A stretch of 64,000 nt of DNA from Cupidesulfovibrio sp000226255 (lineage in GTDB: Bacteria; Desulfobacterota; Desulfovibrionia; Desulfovibrionales; Desulfovibrionaceae). The notes below the pieces were generated by a model. It saw only the letters and a program-made list of their open reading frames with translations, was not told where the DNA came from and searched no databases. The stretch spans positions 930,001 through 994,000 of the forward strand of contig NZ_AP036014.1 in assembly GCF_003402415.2 (NCBI RefSeq). Direction: 5' to 3'. Below, in pieces: positions 1-8,266 of the stretch. A program made the translations under genes and the position numbers. Each line of letters starts with the position of its first letter. The stretch's first letter is position 1.

Positions 1-549
1 TGCATCGACGACGTGCACGGGCTGGACCTGGACGGGCTGTGCGGCGGCAAGACCTCGGTGGGCACCGGCGGCATGTATTCCAAGCTGTTGTCCGCGCGGC
101 GCGCCGCGCAGATCGGCGTGCCCACGCTCATCGTGCCCGGCCACGAGCCGGGCGTGCTGGCCCGCGTCTTTGCCGGTGAAGAGATCGGCACCTGGGTGCG
201 CGCCGACGCCAAGACGGTTTCGCGTCGCAAGTACTGGCTGGCCTACCAGTCCGACCCGGCAGGCACGGTGACCGTGGATGAGGGCGCGGCTCGCGCCCTG
301 TTGCAGGGCGGCAAGAGCCTGCTGCCCGGCGGCGTGTGCGCGGTGGAGGGGGGCTTCGGCTCCGGCGCGCTGGTGCGCGTGGCCGCGCAGGACGGCACGG
401 TCATCGGGGTGGGGCTTTCCAACTACGCGGCCGCCGAGCTCAAGCGCATCATGGGCCACAAGCGGCACGAGGTGGCGGCAATCCTGGGGGATGCGCATTA
501 TCCCGAGGTTATCCATCGCGATAATCTGCTGCTGGACGCCGTGGTTTAG
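1..549 (+). CDS. proB: Glutamate 5-kinase, C-terminal part (5' end outside window)
   Basis: Reading frame is open from base 1, so the gene starts upstream; 182 residues are present. The first part carries the end of the amino-acid-kinase domain, including the GTGGMYSKL stretch that binds nucleotide in glutamate 5-kinases. From about residue 90 on the sequence fits the C-terminal PUA domain (VTVDEGAARALLQGGKSLL, then GVGLSNYAAAELKRIMG). The enzyme phosphorylates glutamate with ATP, the first committed step of proline synthesis, in the cytoplasm. The PUA domain marks the long bacterial form. Identity is firm; the ATP-binding N-terminus cannot be inspected. Confidence 0.93.
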   Translation, partial: CIDDVHGLDLDGLCGGKTSVGTGGMYSKLLSARRAAQIGVPTLIVPGHEPGVLARVFAGEEIGTWVRADAKTVSRRKYWLAYQSDPAGTVTVDEGAARALLQGGKSLLPGGVCAVEGGFGSGALVRVAAQDGTVIGVGLSNYAAAELKRIMGHKRHEVAAILGDAHYPEVIHRDNLLLDAVV

Positions 550-643
550 TTGCTAAGTTCCTTTTCAGTGGAATGGGGTTGCGTTTTTCCCTGTTTGCCG
601 CGCTGGCTTTGCAGCGCGGCTGGCTGGTGCGGGGAGGATGCAA

Positions 644-760
644 GGAATTACGGTTTTTTGCGCCGGGCAAGGAAGATTTGGCTTTTTGCGCGGAGCGTAC
701 TTGTGTACGTGAGCACAAAAAGAAAAATCTGACGCAGCCCGGCGTAAAAAGACGGATTCC
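644..760. repeat. Long imperfect inverted repeat (hairpin element) after proB
   Basis: Two arms of roughly 55 nt (about 644-700 and 705-760) are imperfect reverse complements around a 4-nt loop (TTGT, 701-704). The best-conserved parts are GCGCCGGGC near the base and the GTAC pair at the loop. The right arm, read in reverse, shares GTCAGATTT, a CTTTTTG-like run and CACGTAC with the element at 48161-48348, so it appears to belong to the same dispersed family. It fills the 293-nt space between proB and thiD; I see no gene there. Confidence 0.75.
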
Positions 761-854
761 GCGAGCGGCATGCCCGCGTAACACTCCGCCTGTCGCACAT
801 CGCTAAAGCGAATCCTGCTCCCGAACCGTTTCGCCGTACAGGATGGAACCCCGC

Positions 855-1700
855 ATGACCGTACACGCACCGCACGCCACGCCCCCCTGCATCCTGACCA
901 TCGCCGGGTCCGATTCCGGCGGCGGCGCGGGCATCCAGGCAGACCTCAAGACCATGACCGTGCTCGGCGGCTTCGGCATGAGCGTCATCACCGCGCTCAC
1001 GGCCCAGAACGGCCTTGGCGTCACCGGCATCCACGCCCCGGACGCCGGGTTCGTGGCGTTGCAGCTGACCACCGTGCTCGACGGCTTTCCCGTGGCCGGG
1101 GCCAAGACGGGCATGCTGTTTTCCGCCCCCATCATAGAGGCCGTGGCCAACGTGCTGGATGCGCGCAAGAATTTTCCGCTGGTGGTGGACCCGGTGTCGG
1201 TGAGCCAGAGCGGCCACCGCCTGTTGCGCGAGGACGCCGTGGACGCCCTGGTGCGGCGCATGCTGCCACTGGCCGACCTGCTGACCCCCAACCGCCCCGA
1301 GGCCGAGATGCTGGCCGGGATGGACATCGCCACCGAGGCTGACGCGCGGGAGGCCGTGCGCCGCATCCTGTCCATGGGGCCGAAGGCGGTGCTGCTGAAG
1401 GGCGGGCACTTCGAGGGCGGCGGCGACCTGGTGGACTGGCTGGGCCTGCCGACCGGCGGCACGGGCGAGCCGGACATCATTCCCCTCACCCAGCCCCGCG
1501 TGGACACCCCCAACAACCACGGTACCGGCTGTACCCTGTCCGCCGCCATCGCCGCGTGCCTCGGGCTGGGGCTGGAACTGCGCCCGGCGGTGGAGCGCGC
1601 CCAGCGCTACCTGAACCTGTGCCTGCGCGAAAGCTACACGCCGGGCAAGGGCTTCGGGCCGCCCAACCACGCGGCCCCCGCCGTGTTGCGCGAATTCTAG
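855..1700 (+). CDS. thiD: Hydroxymethylpyrimidine/phosphomethylpyrimidine kinase
   Basis: ThiD phosphorylates HMP and then HMP-phosphate to HMP-pyrophosphate in thiamine synthesis. The protein of 281 residues has the ribokinase-like signature near the start (TIAGSDSGGGAGIQADLK), a GAKTGM segment, the PVSVSQSGHRLL region and the late DTPNNHGTGCTLSAAIAA motif with the catalytic base region (GTGC). The length is normal for a single-domain ThiD with no ThiE fusion. I chose ATG 855 because GGA at 845-847 lies 7 nt upstream; ATG 843 is in frame but lacks a well-spaced ribosome binding site. It stands alone between a hairpin element and a terminator. Confidence 0.92.
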   Translation: MTVHAPHATPPCILTIAGSDSGGGAGIQADLKTMTVLGGFGMSVITALTAQNGLGVTGIHAPDAGFVALQLTTVLDGFPVAGAKTGMLFSAPIIEAVANVLDARKNFPLVVDPVSVSQSGHRLLREDAVDALVRRMLPLADLLTPNRPEAEMLAGMDIATEADAREAVRRILSMGPKAVLLKGGHFEGGGDLVDWLGLPTGGTGEPDIIPLTQPRVDTPNNHGTGCTLSAAIAACLGLGLELRPAVERAQRYLNLCLRESYTPGKGFGPPNHAAPAVLREF

Positions 1701-1738
1701 CCGCGTTCGCGGTTGCCGCGCGTGCGCATGCCGCTTCC

Positions 1739-1769
1739 GGGCCGCCCATTGGGCGGCCCCGCGCGTTTT
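1739..1769 (+). terminator. Rho-independent terminator after thiD
   Basis: Perfect 9-bp stem GGGCCGCCC / GGGCGGCCC with an ATT loop (1739-1759), followed by CGCGCGTTTT. It lies 38 nt after the thiD stop. The T run is short and slightly displaced. Confidence 0.6.
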
Positions 1770-1873
1770 GGGGGCCGCCGCGCCTTCCTTTCGTCGGCAG
1801 TGTCCGTCCCTGGCACGCTGCGGGCCATGTCGGCCAGCCCCGCACCCCGCCGGTTCGCCCCCGCCATGCCGAC

Positions 1874-1902
1874 TTGGAAATATCATCGACCTGGGGTAGG
1901 CT
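1874..1902 (+). promoter_or_regulatory. Candidate sigma70 promoter for the two-component operon
   Basis: TTGGAA (1874-1879), 17-nt spacer, TAGGCT (1897-1902). The same -10 hexamer with a 17-nt spacer occurs before the other histidine kinase at 18216. The leader to ATG 2066 would be about 155 nt. The match is modest. Confidence 0.3.
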
Positions 1903-2065
1903 TTGCCCCGGTGCGGTTTTCCTGCCCGGAACGCCCGACGACACACCCGGCGTTCCGCGGCGCTTCCCGCCTTGCGCCTGCCGTCGTCCCTCCCGGCGAT
2001 CTCCCGGGGGTCTTGGACTACGGCGTTTCTCCGGCGTTACCCCGAACGCGATCACAGGACGACGC

Positions 2066-3367
2066 ATGACTCCCCCCCTGCCCACGTTCCACGCCCCCGC
2101 AGAGCGCTCGGCCGACGCCGACCTGCTGCGCCAGGCCGGGCTGTTCCGCGATCCCACGCTGGTCAGCCTGCTCGATTCGGTGACGGACATCGTGCTGATC
2201 CTGAACCGGCACCGCCAGATCGTCTTCGTCAATCGCAACCTGCTGGAACTGCTGTCGCTTTCCGACGGAGCCAATCTGCTTGGGCTGCGGCCGGGCGAAC
2301 TGTTCCACTGCGAGAACGCCTGCGAAGGCCCCGGCGGTTGCGGCACGGCCGACGGCTGCCGCGAATGCGGCGCGGTGAAGGCGGTGCTGTGCGCCCTGGG
2401 CGACGAGCGCAGGGTGGAGGAATGCCGCATCACCCAGCGCAAGGGCGACGACGTGCTGGCATACGACCTGAAGGTCTGCGCCACCCCCTTCGACCGCGAC
2501 GGCGAGCGGTTCGTCATCTTCGCCATCAACGACATCAGCCACGAAAAGCGGCGACGCGCCCTGGAGCGCATATTCTTTCACGACATCCTGAACACGGCGG
2601 GCGGCCTGCGCAACCTGGCCCAGATGATCCTGGAAGAGGTGCCCCTGGACCTGCGCGGCGACACCATGCTGCTGCACCGCTTCTCCAACTCGCTGGTGGA
2701 AGAGATCGTGACCCAGAAGCTGCTGCTGGCCGCGGAAACCGACGAGTTGCCCGTGGACCCGCAGCCCGTGGACGGGGCCGGGGTGCTGCGCGACGTGGCC
2801 AACCTGTACGCCGGGCATGAAACCGCGCGGGGCCGTACGCTGTGCGTGCTGCCCTGCGCCGACGACGCGGACCTGGTCACCGATTCCACGCTGCTGGTCC
2901 GGGTGCTGGGCAACCTGGTCAAGAACGCGCTGGAGGCCACGCCCGAACAGGGCGAGGTGGTGCTGGGCTGCGACTGCGACGCGGCATCCGTCACCTTCCG
3001 GGTGCGCAACCCCGGCTATATCCGCCCCGACGTGCAGCGCCAGATTTTCCAGCGCTCCTTCTCCACCAAGGGGGCCGGGCGCGGCCTTGGCACGTACAGC
3101 ATCCGCCTGCTGACGCAGAATTACCTGAAGGGTCGGGTGGGCTTTGAAACCTCGCCCGCCGGGTGGACCGAGTTCCGCGTGCGTCTGCCGCGCAACGCCT
3201 TCGACGGCGCGGGGAGTGATGCCGCAGTTTGCGACCCGGCCTGGGCGCGTGACCGGGGGCAGGGCCTTGGCGAAGGTCCGCAGTGGAACGACAACGGCGG
3301 CGCGCGGAGGCGCGATGCCTTGGCCTGGGGGAACGATGGCGCAGCCGTTGCGCGTACTGGTCGCTGA
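2066..3367 (+). CDS. PAS-domain sensor histidine kinase with Cys-rich PAS insert
   Basis: A 433-residue soluble kinase with no membrane segment. Residues about 25-150 form a PAS domain containing an unusual cysteine cluster (C82, C86, C92, C98, C101 in HCENAC...GGCG...CREC), suggestive of metal or redox sensing. The H-box is FFHDILNTAGG with the likely phospho-acceptor His172; the ATPase domain shows an N-box NLVKNALEAT and a G-box-like GRGLGTYSI. An open frame extends upstream to 1556, but that part is GC-skewed noise; ATG 2066 begins the PAS-containing protein. Its last 32 nt overlap the next gene, a receiver protein, so the two are translationally coupled and probably partners. The ligand is unknown. 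Confidence 0.85.
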   Translation: MTPPLPTFHAPAERSADADLLRQAGLFRDPTLVSLLDSVTDIVLILNRHRQIVFVNRNLLELLSLSDGANLLGLRPGELFHCENACEGPGGCGTADGCRECGAVKAVLCALGDERRVEECRITQRKGDDVLAYDLKVCATPFDRDGERFVIFAINDISHEKRRRALERIFFHDILNTAGGLRNLAQMILEEVPLDLRGDTMLLHRFSNSLVEEIVTQKLLLAAETDELPVDPQPVDGAGVLRDVANLYAGHETARGRTLCVLPCADDADLVTDSTLLVRVLGNLVKNALEATPEQGEVVLGCDCDAASVTFRVRNPGYIRPDVQRQIFQRSFSTKGAGRGLGTYSIRLLTQNYLKGRVGFETSPAGWTEFRVRLPRNAFDGAGSDAAVCDPAWARDRGQGLGEGPQWNDNGGARRRDALAWGNDGAAVARTGR

Positions 3368-4604
3368 GGACGACCCCGTTGGCGCGGCCCTGCTCAAGGG
3401 GCTGCTGGTCCGCGAGGGGCACGTGGTGCTCGGCCCCGCCGCCACCGGCGAAGAGGCCGTGCGCATGGCCCGCGACGAGCGGCCCGACGCCGTGCTCATG
3501 GATATCTGGCTGGCCGGGGGCATGAACGGCGTGCAGGCCACCCGCGCCATCACGGCGGACTTCGACATCCCGGTCATCCTCGTCACGGCGGCCACCGGCG
3601 ACGCCATCATGGAAGAGGTGGCGGACAGCGGGGCGCTGGGCTTCATGGCCAAGCCGGTCACCGGCGACGCGCTGCGCGTCAACCTGCGCATCGTGCGCCA
3701 CCACACCCGCCTGCATGCCCGGCTGCGCGAAAGCGAGCGGCGCTACCGCGACATATTCGACAACGCCGTGGTGGGCATTTACATGGCCGACCCGGACGGA
3801 CGCTACCTGGTTTCCAACCGCGCCTTCGCGGAAATGCTGGGCTGGTCCGGGCCGGGCCAGCTGGTGTCCGGGGTGCGCTCCATGGACGAACAGGTCTACG
3901 AGGCCCCCGGCCGACGACAGGAACTGCTGGCCCGCCTGCGCGCCGAAGGCACGGTGACGGGCTTCGTCTCGCAGGTCTACGGCCGCGACGGCGACCTGTT
4001 GTGGGTGTCCGAGCACTGCACCGCCGTGCACGACTGGGCCGGGGAACTGCTGCACTACGAAGGCATCGTGGTGGACATATCGGCCCGCGTCGAGGCGGAG
4101 CAGCGCTGGCGCACCACCCTCGGCATCCTGCGCAGCACCATCGACGCCATGCCCGACCATGTGGTGCTGCTGGACCTTGAGCGCAACGTGATCATGGCCA
4201 ACGCCTCTTGGGTGCGCCATGCGTGCGCCACGCACGTTGCCGTGGCGCGGGGGGCGGGCGACGGGGCCGATGGACCCGATGCCCCTGACACCCCTGCCGC
4301 GCCGGCACTGGCCGATGATGCCGCCACCGGCGGCATGGTGGCCGTGCATTGCCCCGAATTCGTGGCAGAGGACGGCGGCCCAACGCCGCTGGACCGCTTT
4401 CTGGCCGAAGGGGGGCACCAGTCCGGCCCGGTGCGGCTGTTGCCCGGCGGCATGGCCTGCTCGTGCAGCGTTGCCCCCTACCGCGCGCCGGACGGCACGG
4501 TCATCGGCGCGGTGCTGGTGCTGCACCGGGGCGGGGCGGGCGGTTTTTCCGGCGCCCGCGACACGGCAGCGCCCGTCGATGCGGCCCGCCGCGGGGGGGC
4601 ATGA
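3336..4604 (+). CDS. Response regulator: receiver plus PAS domains
   Basis: 422 residues. An N-terminal receiver domain (1-120) keeps the acidic pair (E11, D12, D13), phospho-acceptor Asp56 (VLMDIW) and Lys106 (AKPV). It is followed by a PAS domain with a PAC-like tail (about 128-250, SERRYRDIFDNAVVGIYMAD) and a second, more diverged PAS-like segment (about 260-410, LRSTIDAMPDHVVLLDLERN) carrying an Ala/Asp/Gly-rich insert. No DNA-binding, GGDEF or kinase output domain is visible, so output is probably by protein contact. ATG 3336 has a strong GGGGGA site 3-8 nt upstream and lies inside the end of the kinase gene. It ends in an ATGA overlap with the next small gene, completing a three-gene coupled unit. 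Confidence 0.82.
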   Translation: MAQPLRVLVAEDDPVGAALLKGLLVREGHVVLGPAATGEEAVRMARDERPDAVLMDIWLAGGMNGVQATRAITADFDIPVILVTAATGDAIMEEVADSGALGFMAKPVTGDALRVNLRIVRHHTRLHARLRESERRYRDIFDNAVVGIYMADPDGRYLVSNRAFAEMLGWSGPGQLVSGVRSMDEQVYEAPGRRQELLARLRAEGTVTGFVSQVYGRDGDLLWVSEHCTAVHDWAGELLHYEGIVVDISARVEAEQRWRTTLGILRSTIDAMPDHVVLLDLERNVIMANASWVRHACATHVAVARGAGDGADGPDAPDTPAAPALADDAATGGMVAVHCPEFVAEDGGPTPLDRFLAEGGHQSGPVRLLPGGMACSCSVAPYRAPDGTVIGAVLVLHRGGAGGFSGARDTAAPVDAARRGGA

Positions 4605-4852
4605 TGCGCAAGCACCAGTTCGCCAAGGTGGACTGCGATTGCACCCGCCGGGCCACCAACCTGAAGTGCATTCATTGCGGGGTGCTGGAATACCGCAGCC
4701 TGGACGAGGCGCGCCGCATGTCCCTGGGGCAGGCGGAATGCCAGCATCCGGACGCCCCGCAGGTGCCCCCGCAGGAAAGATTCCGGGCCATGATGGGCGG
4801 CGCGCTGGACTGCCTGGCCCCGGACTACGACACCCATTTCAAGGCGGACTGA
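4601..4852 (+). CDS. Small Cys-rich protein, possibly zinc-binding
   Basis: 83 residues; the start ATG overlaps the TGA of the receiver gene (ATGA), so it is coupled to the two-component pair. The N-terminal half has four closely spaced cysteines (DCDC, then CIHCG), a pattern fit for a small metal site, and the rest is charged. Not recognised as a named family. The context suggests an accessory of the PAS kinase/receiver system. Real-gene evidence is the overlap and the balanced composition. Confidence 0.6.
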   Translation: MMRKHQFAKVDCDCTRRATNLKCIHCGVLEYRSLDEARRMSLGQAECQHPDAPQVPPQERFRAMMGGALDCLAPDYDTHFKAD

Positions 4853-4923
4853 ATCGTCCTTCCGCTCCCTCCGCCATCACATGGGCGCTCCCGCCGCCTT
4901 CGGCGGGCGTCGCCGTTTCGGCT

Positions 4924-4959
4924 TTCCTTCCTTCCTTCCTTCCTTCCTTCCTTCCTTCC
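4924..4959 (+). repeat. Tetranucleotide microsatellite (TTCC) x 9
   Basis: Nine perfect tandem TTCC units in the 548-nt gap between the small Cys protein and the chemoreceptor gene. The rest of the gap (4853-5306) holds no gene I can support. The tract is intergenic, about 350 nt upstream of the sigma28-like promoter, so changes in copy number would not shift a reading frame. Confidence 0.95.
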
Positions 4960-5306
4960 GACTCGCGTCCGTCCGTCATCTGTCCGTCGTGGTTTCTTGC
5001 CGCGTTTGAAACTTGTTACCGGCAGACTGCACCCCTTTCAGAAACATCCCCGACTGCTCCCGCCCGACAGGCATGGGCGTCTTTCATTCGCCCCGCGCAT
5101 ACGGTGCCGCCACCATGCTTGCCGCGAAGGCCGCAGAGTTCCGGTGTGCGCCGCCGCACGAACTATAATGCCGACTCATGCCATGGACGCGCGGGCACCA
5201 TGATGCCAGACTTGCGGACACGGTGCGGTGGGCTTCCGCGCCTTCGGTGGGCAGCGCATTCGCTTGAGGAGGCCCGTCCGGAATGATAGTTCTTATTTTC
5301 ACGATC

Positions 5307-5333
5307 TAATGATTCGGTTGTCTTTTCCGATAT
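5307..5333 (+). promoter_or_regulatory. Sigma28 (FliA)-type promoter of the chemoreceptor
   Basis: TAATGATT (5307-5314), 11-nt spacer, TCCGATAT (5326-5333). This compares well with the FliA consensus TAAAGTTT-N11-GCCGATAA: 6 of 8 in each half, exact spacing. It sits about 70 nt before the chemoreceptor start. It also shows that the in-frame ATG at 5332 lies in the -10 element and cannot be the translation start. Confidence 0.6.
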
Positions 5334-5400
5334 GGCAGGTAGGATCATAAGTTCTACCGCGCGCACGGGGGTGCGACGCGGAATCACCCAGACGGGGGTC

Positions 5401-7827
5401 ATGATGGGCATCAGGCAAAAACTCTTTCTTCCCTTCGCGCTGTCGGTGCTGCTGCTGGGCGGCGGAGCGTACTGGTTTCTGGCGGGCGAGCTGACGGACC
5501 TGAAGGGCGTCTTCCTGCGCCAGATGGCGCGGGCCAAGGCCAACGAGGTCACCCAGTCGGTGGAACTGCTGGCGGCGCAGGCGCTGGAGCAGGCATCGCT
5601 GTTTTCGCAGTTGCCCGAGGTGCAGGCGGCTTACGCCGTGGCCCTTTCCGGCAAGATCGACGACGAGAAGGACCCCATGGCGCAGCAGGCCCGCGAAACG
5701 CTGCGCCGCGACCTTGCCGCCCACCTGGCCTCCTTCGAGGCGGTGACGGGCCGCAAGTTCAAGCTGCATTTCCACCTGCCCAACGGGCGCAGCCTGGTGC
5801 GGCTGTGGAGCAAGAAGCAGATCAAGCGCGACGGCCAGGACGTCGACGTTTCCGACGACATTTCCGGCTTCCGCAAGACCGTGGTGGACGTGAACCGCAC
5901 CGGACAGCCCATGAAGGGCATAGAGGTGGGGCGCGGCGGCTTCGACATACGCGGCGTCTCGCCAGTGAAGGGCGCGGACGGCAAGCAGATCGGCTCGGTC
6001 GAAGTGCTCATCGAGTTCGCGCCGCTGCTCAAGCTCGCCTCCAGCGCCGAAGGCGAGGACGTGCTGCTGTACATGAACGCCTCGCTGGAATCGCTGGCCC
6101 AGGGTATGAACGACACGGCCAAGCATCCTCGCGTGGGCAAGGACTTCATCTTCGCGGCGGGCAACTCCAAGGCGGCTGCCGCCTCGCTGATCACGCCGGA
6201 TCTGCTCACTTCGGGCAAGGCTGGCCTGACCACCGCCGAAGGCGGCGACACCGCGTTGGTGGCCTTCCCGGTCAAGGACTACCGGGGCGAGCAGGTGGGC
6301 GTGTTCGTGCATGCCTCTGACCTCAGCGGGGCCACGGCCATCTTCGAGCGGTTTTCGGGCATCATGCTGGCCGCGCTGGTGGCGCTGCTGGTGGTGCCGG
6401 GGGTGGTGTTCTCGGTGCTGGTCTCGCGCTTCGTCACCAGCCCGGTGTCGCGCGTGGTGGCGCTTATCCGCGACATCACCGAGGACCGCGCCAACCTCAA
6501 CGACCGCCTGGACGATTCCGGCCGTGACGAGATCAGCCAACTGGCCCGGTGGTTCAACCGGCTGATGGGCAAGATAGAGGACATCCTGTGCTCGGTGGAA
6601 GGCTACAAGAACGTGGTCAACGCCATCCCCGACCCGGTGTTCGCCGTGGATGACGACTACAACATCATCCTCGCCAACACGGCCGTGGCCCGCATCGCCG
6701 GGGTGGACGACGGCGAGAAGGTGCGCGGACGCAAGTGCAGTTCCATCTTCAACGCCTCCATCTGCGGCACCTCCAAGTGCCCCATCAACCAGGCCATGCA
6801 ACGCGGCGGCCGGTACGAGGCGGACATCGTGGAACTGAACCTGCTGGGCCAGACCCGTTACGTGCGCCCCTACGGCGACATCGTGCGCGACTGCCACGGC
6901 AACAAGGCCGGGTACCTGGAAGTGGCCAGCGACGTTTCCGAACTGGTGATGAAGGAGCGCGACCTGCACGCCCACATGGCGCGCATGGAAAAGGTCAACG
7001 CCGAACTGGTCTCCGTGGCCGGTCAGGTGGCCGACGCCACCGGGGCCATCGAGAGCCAGACCGAGGGCGTGATGCGCGGCACCGAAAACCAGCGCGGGCT
7101 GATCACCGAATCGGTGACCGCCATCGAACAGATGAACGCCACCATCATGGAGGTGGCGCGCAGCGCCGCCAACGCCTCGCGCCAGGCCGACAGCGGCCAG
7201 GCCCGCGCCCAGGAAGGCGCTCAGGTGGTGGAAGAGGCCGTGTCCGCCATTGGCCAGGTCAGCAGCCTTACCGGGGTGCTGCGCGGTAACCTGGGCGAGT
7301 TGGGGCGGCAGGCGGAATCCATCGGCCAGATCATGAACGTGATCTCGGACATCGCCGACCAGACCAACCTGCTGGCGCTGAACGCGGCCATCGAGGCGGC
7401 GCGCGCCGGTGACGCCGGGCGCGGCTTTGCCGTGGTGGCCGACGAGGTGCGCAAGTTGGCCGAAAAGACCATGAACGCCACGCAGGAAGTGCGACGGTCC
7501 ATAGAAACCATCCAGTCCGGCGCGGCGCGCAACATCGCCAGCATGGAAGAGGTGGCCGGGGCCGTGGACAACGCCACGACGCTGGCGGGCCGCTCCGGCG
7601 AGGCGCTGCGCGAGATCGTGGCGCTGGTCAACGACACCTCGGCGCAGGTCACGTCCATCGCCACGGCGGCGGAGGAGCAGTCCGCCGCCAGCGAGGAGAT
7701 AACCCGCAGCGTGAGCGAGGTCAGCAACCTGTCCGACGACACGGCCCGCCGCATGGAAGAAGCGGCCAGGGCCATCAACGACCTTGGCGCGCTGGCCGCG
7801 CGCCTGCGCGAGATCGTGCAGGGCTGA
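5401..7827 (+). CDS. Methyl-accepting chemotaxis protein with periplasmic sensor, HAMP and PAS
   Basis: 808-residue transmembrane chemoreceptor. TM1 is at about 8-27; a periplasmic sensor of cache-like size spans about 30-315; TM2 about 318-340; HAMP about 341-395; then a PAS domain (about 401-520) and a methyl-accepting signalling domain to the end. The conserved hairpin tip reads DQTNLLALNAAIEAARAG...GFAVVADEVRKLAE (from about 652). The PAS carries three cysteines (C446, C454, C459), echoing the Cys-rich PAS of the kinase at 2066. There is no C-terminal CheR-tethering pentapeptide. ATG 5401 follows an ACGGGGG ribosome site. Ligand unknown. Confidence 0.93.
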   Translation: MMGIRQKLFLPFALSVLLLGGGAYWFLAGELTDLKGVFLRQMARAKANEVTQSVELLAAQALEQASLFSQLPEVQAAYAVALSGKIDDEKDPMAQQARETLRRDLAAHLASFEAVTGRKFKLHFHLPNGRSLVRLWSKKQIKRDGQDVDVSDDISGFRKTVVDVNRTGQPMKGIEVGRGGFDIRGVSPVKGADGKQIGSVEVLIEFAPLLKLASSAEGEDVLLYMNASLESLAQGMNDTAKHPRVGKDFIFAAGNSKAAAASLITPDLLTSGKAGLTTAEGGDTALVAFPVKDYRGEQVGVFVHASDLSGATAIFERFSGIMLAALVALLVVPGVVFSVLVSRFVTSPVSRVVALIRDITEDRANLNDRLDDSGRDEISQLARWFNRLMGKIEDILCSVEGYKNVVNAIPDPVFAVDDDYNIILANTAVARIAGVDDGEKVRGRKCSSIFNASICGTSKCPINQAMQRGGRYEADIVELNLLGQTRYVRPYGDIVRDCHGNKAGYLEVASDVSELVMKERDLHAHMARMEKVNAELVSVAGQVADATGAIESQTEGVMRGTENQRGLITESVTAIEQMNATIMEVARSAANASRQADSGQARAQEGAQVVEEAVSAIGQVSSLTGVLRGNLGELGRQAESIGQIMNVISDIADQTNLLALNAAIEAARAGDAGRGFAVVADEVRKLAEKTMNATQEVRRSIETIQSGAARNIASMEEVAGAVDNATTLAGRSGEALREIVALVNDTSAQVTSIATAAEEQSAASEEITRSVSEVSNLSDDTARRMEEAARAINDLGALAARLREIVQG

Positions 7828-7854
7828 CGCCCGCACGGCGCATGACGCATGTCA

Positions 7855-7884
7855 GGCCCGCTCCCGCAAGGGGGCGGGCCTTTT
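7855..7884 (+). terminator. Terminator after the chemoreceptor
   Basis: GGCCCGCTCCC / GGGGGCGGGCC stem with GCAA loop (7855-7880), then TTTT. It starts 28 nt after the stop codon. Confidence 0.75.
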
Positions 7885-8089
7885 CGCGCGCGTGGGGCCG
7901 CGTGGACGCCGGGTTTGCACCGCCTTGGGCGGCGGCAGGCGACAGGGCCGGGATTGCCAGCCCCAAGCCCGTCCCCCCCCGTCTCCATGGTCTCCCTGTC
8001 CCCAGGGCGGCGCGAATGGCCCTTCGTGGAGCAATGCGGCCGCACGTTCGCCGCAGCGTCCAACGTCGGGTGCGGGTGGATGCGGGTGG

Positions 8090-8105
8090 CTGTTGCCGGC
8101 AACAG
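8090..8105. promoter_or_regulatory. Perfect palindrome, possible operator
   Basis: CTGTTGCCGGCAACAG is perfectly self-complementary over 16 bp. A third half-site GGCAACAG follows at 8121-8128, giving three half-sites in 39 bp. It abuts the AGGAG of the tiny frame at 8115 and lies about 130 bp upstream of the promoter at 8237. It could bind the excisionase-like protein encoded at 8502; this is inference. Confidence 0.4.
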
Positions 8106-8114
8106 GAGTACGCC

Positions 8115-8189
8115 ATGAGCGGCAACAGCCTGATGGCAGTCAGGAAAGGGTTTCTTCGCGCGGCGGCTGGCCAGAGTGGCGGTCGATGA
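8115..8189 (+). CDS. Possible 24-residue peptide (weak)
   Basis: ATG 8115 has an AGGAG site 6 nt upstream and reads 24 codons to TGA. The product has a basic middle (VRKGFLRAAAG). The ribosome site and palindrome are the only support. It may be chance in GC-rich DNA. Confidence 0.18.
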   Translation: MSGNSLMAVRKGFLRAAAGQSGGR

Positions 8190-8236
8190 TTTCCGGTAAA
8201 TCATGGTGGTGCGGGTGCGCACGCAGTGGTGTATTG

Positions 8237-8266
8237 TTGACACCAGTTGATTGTCGATGCTAGTCC
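8237..8266 (+). promoter_or_regulatory. Candidate sigma70 promoter upstream of the HTH operon
   Basis: Consensus TTGACA (8237-8242), 18-nt spacer, TAGTCC (8261-8266) with an extended -10 TG (TGC just before). The leader to ATG 8502 would be about 230 nt. The leader contains repeated GCCGGTGCCG-like sequence near 8428-8455. Confidence 0.45.

Larger units (their letters stand above)
7885..8236. other. Non-coding stretch with a perfect 16-bp palindrome
   Basis: GC-rich spacer, 7885-8236. It holds direct repeats of GCGGGTGG near 8070-8090, the palindrome at 8090-8105 and one tiny possible reading frame (8115-8189). I see no convincing long gene on either strand. Confidence 0.5.

Noticed and set aside
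1556..2065. In-frame N-terminal extension of the histidine kinase
   Set aside because: It runs through the end of thiD and its terminator, is Pro/Arg-rich, and lacks a domain; ATG 2066 begins the PAS kinase.
4924..4959. Phase-variable coding tract at the TTCC repeat
   Set aside because: The repeat is outside any supported gene, so slippage would not switch a frame.
5299..7836. 845-codon open frame on the reverse strand opposite the chemoreceptor
   Set aside because: Its composition (His/Gly/Leu/Arg-rich, no domain) is typical of antisense shadows in GC-rich genes, and the forward frame is a full chemoreceptor.
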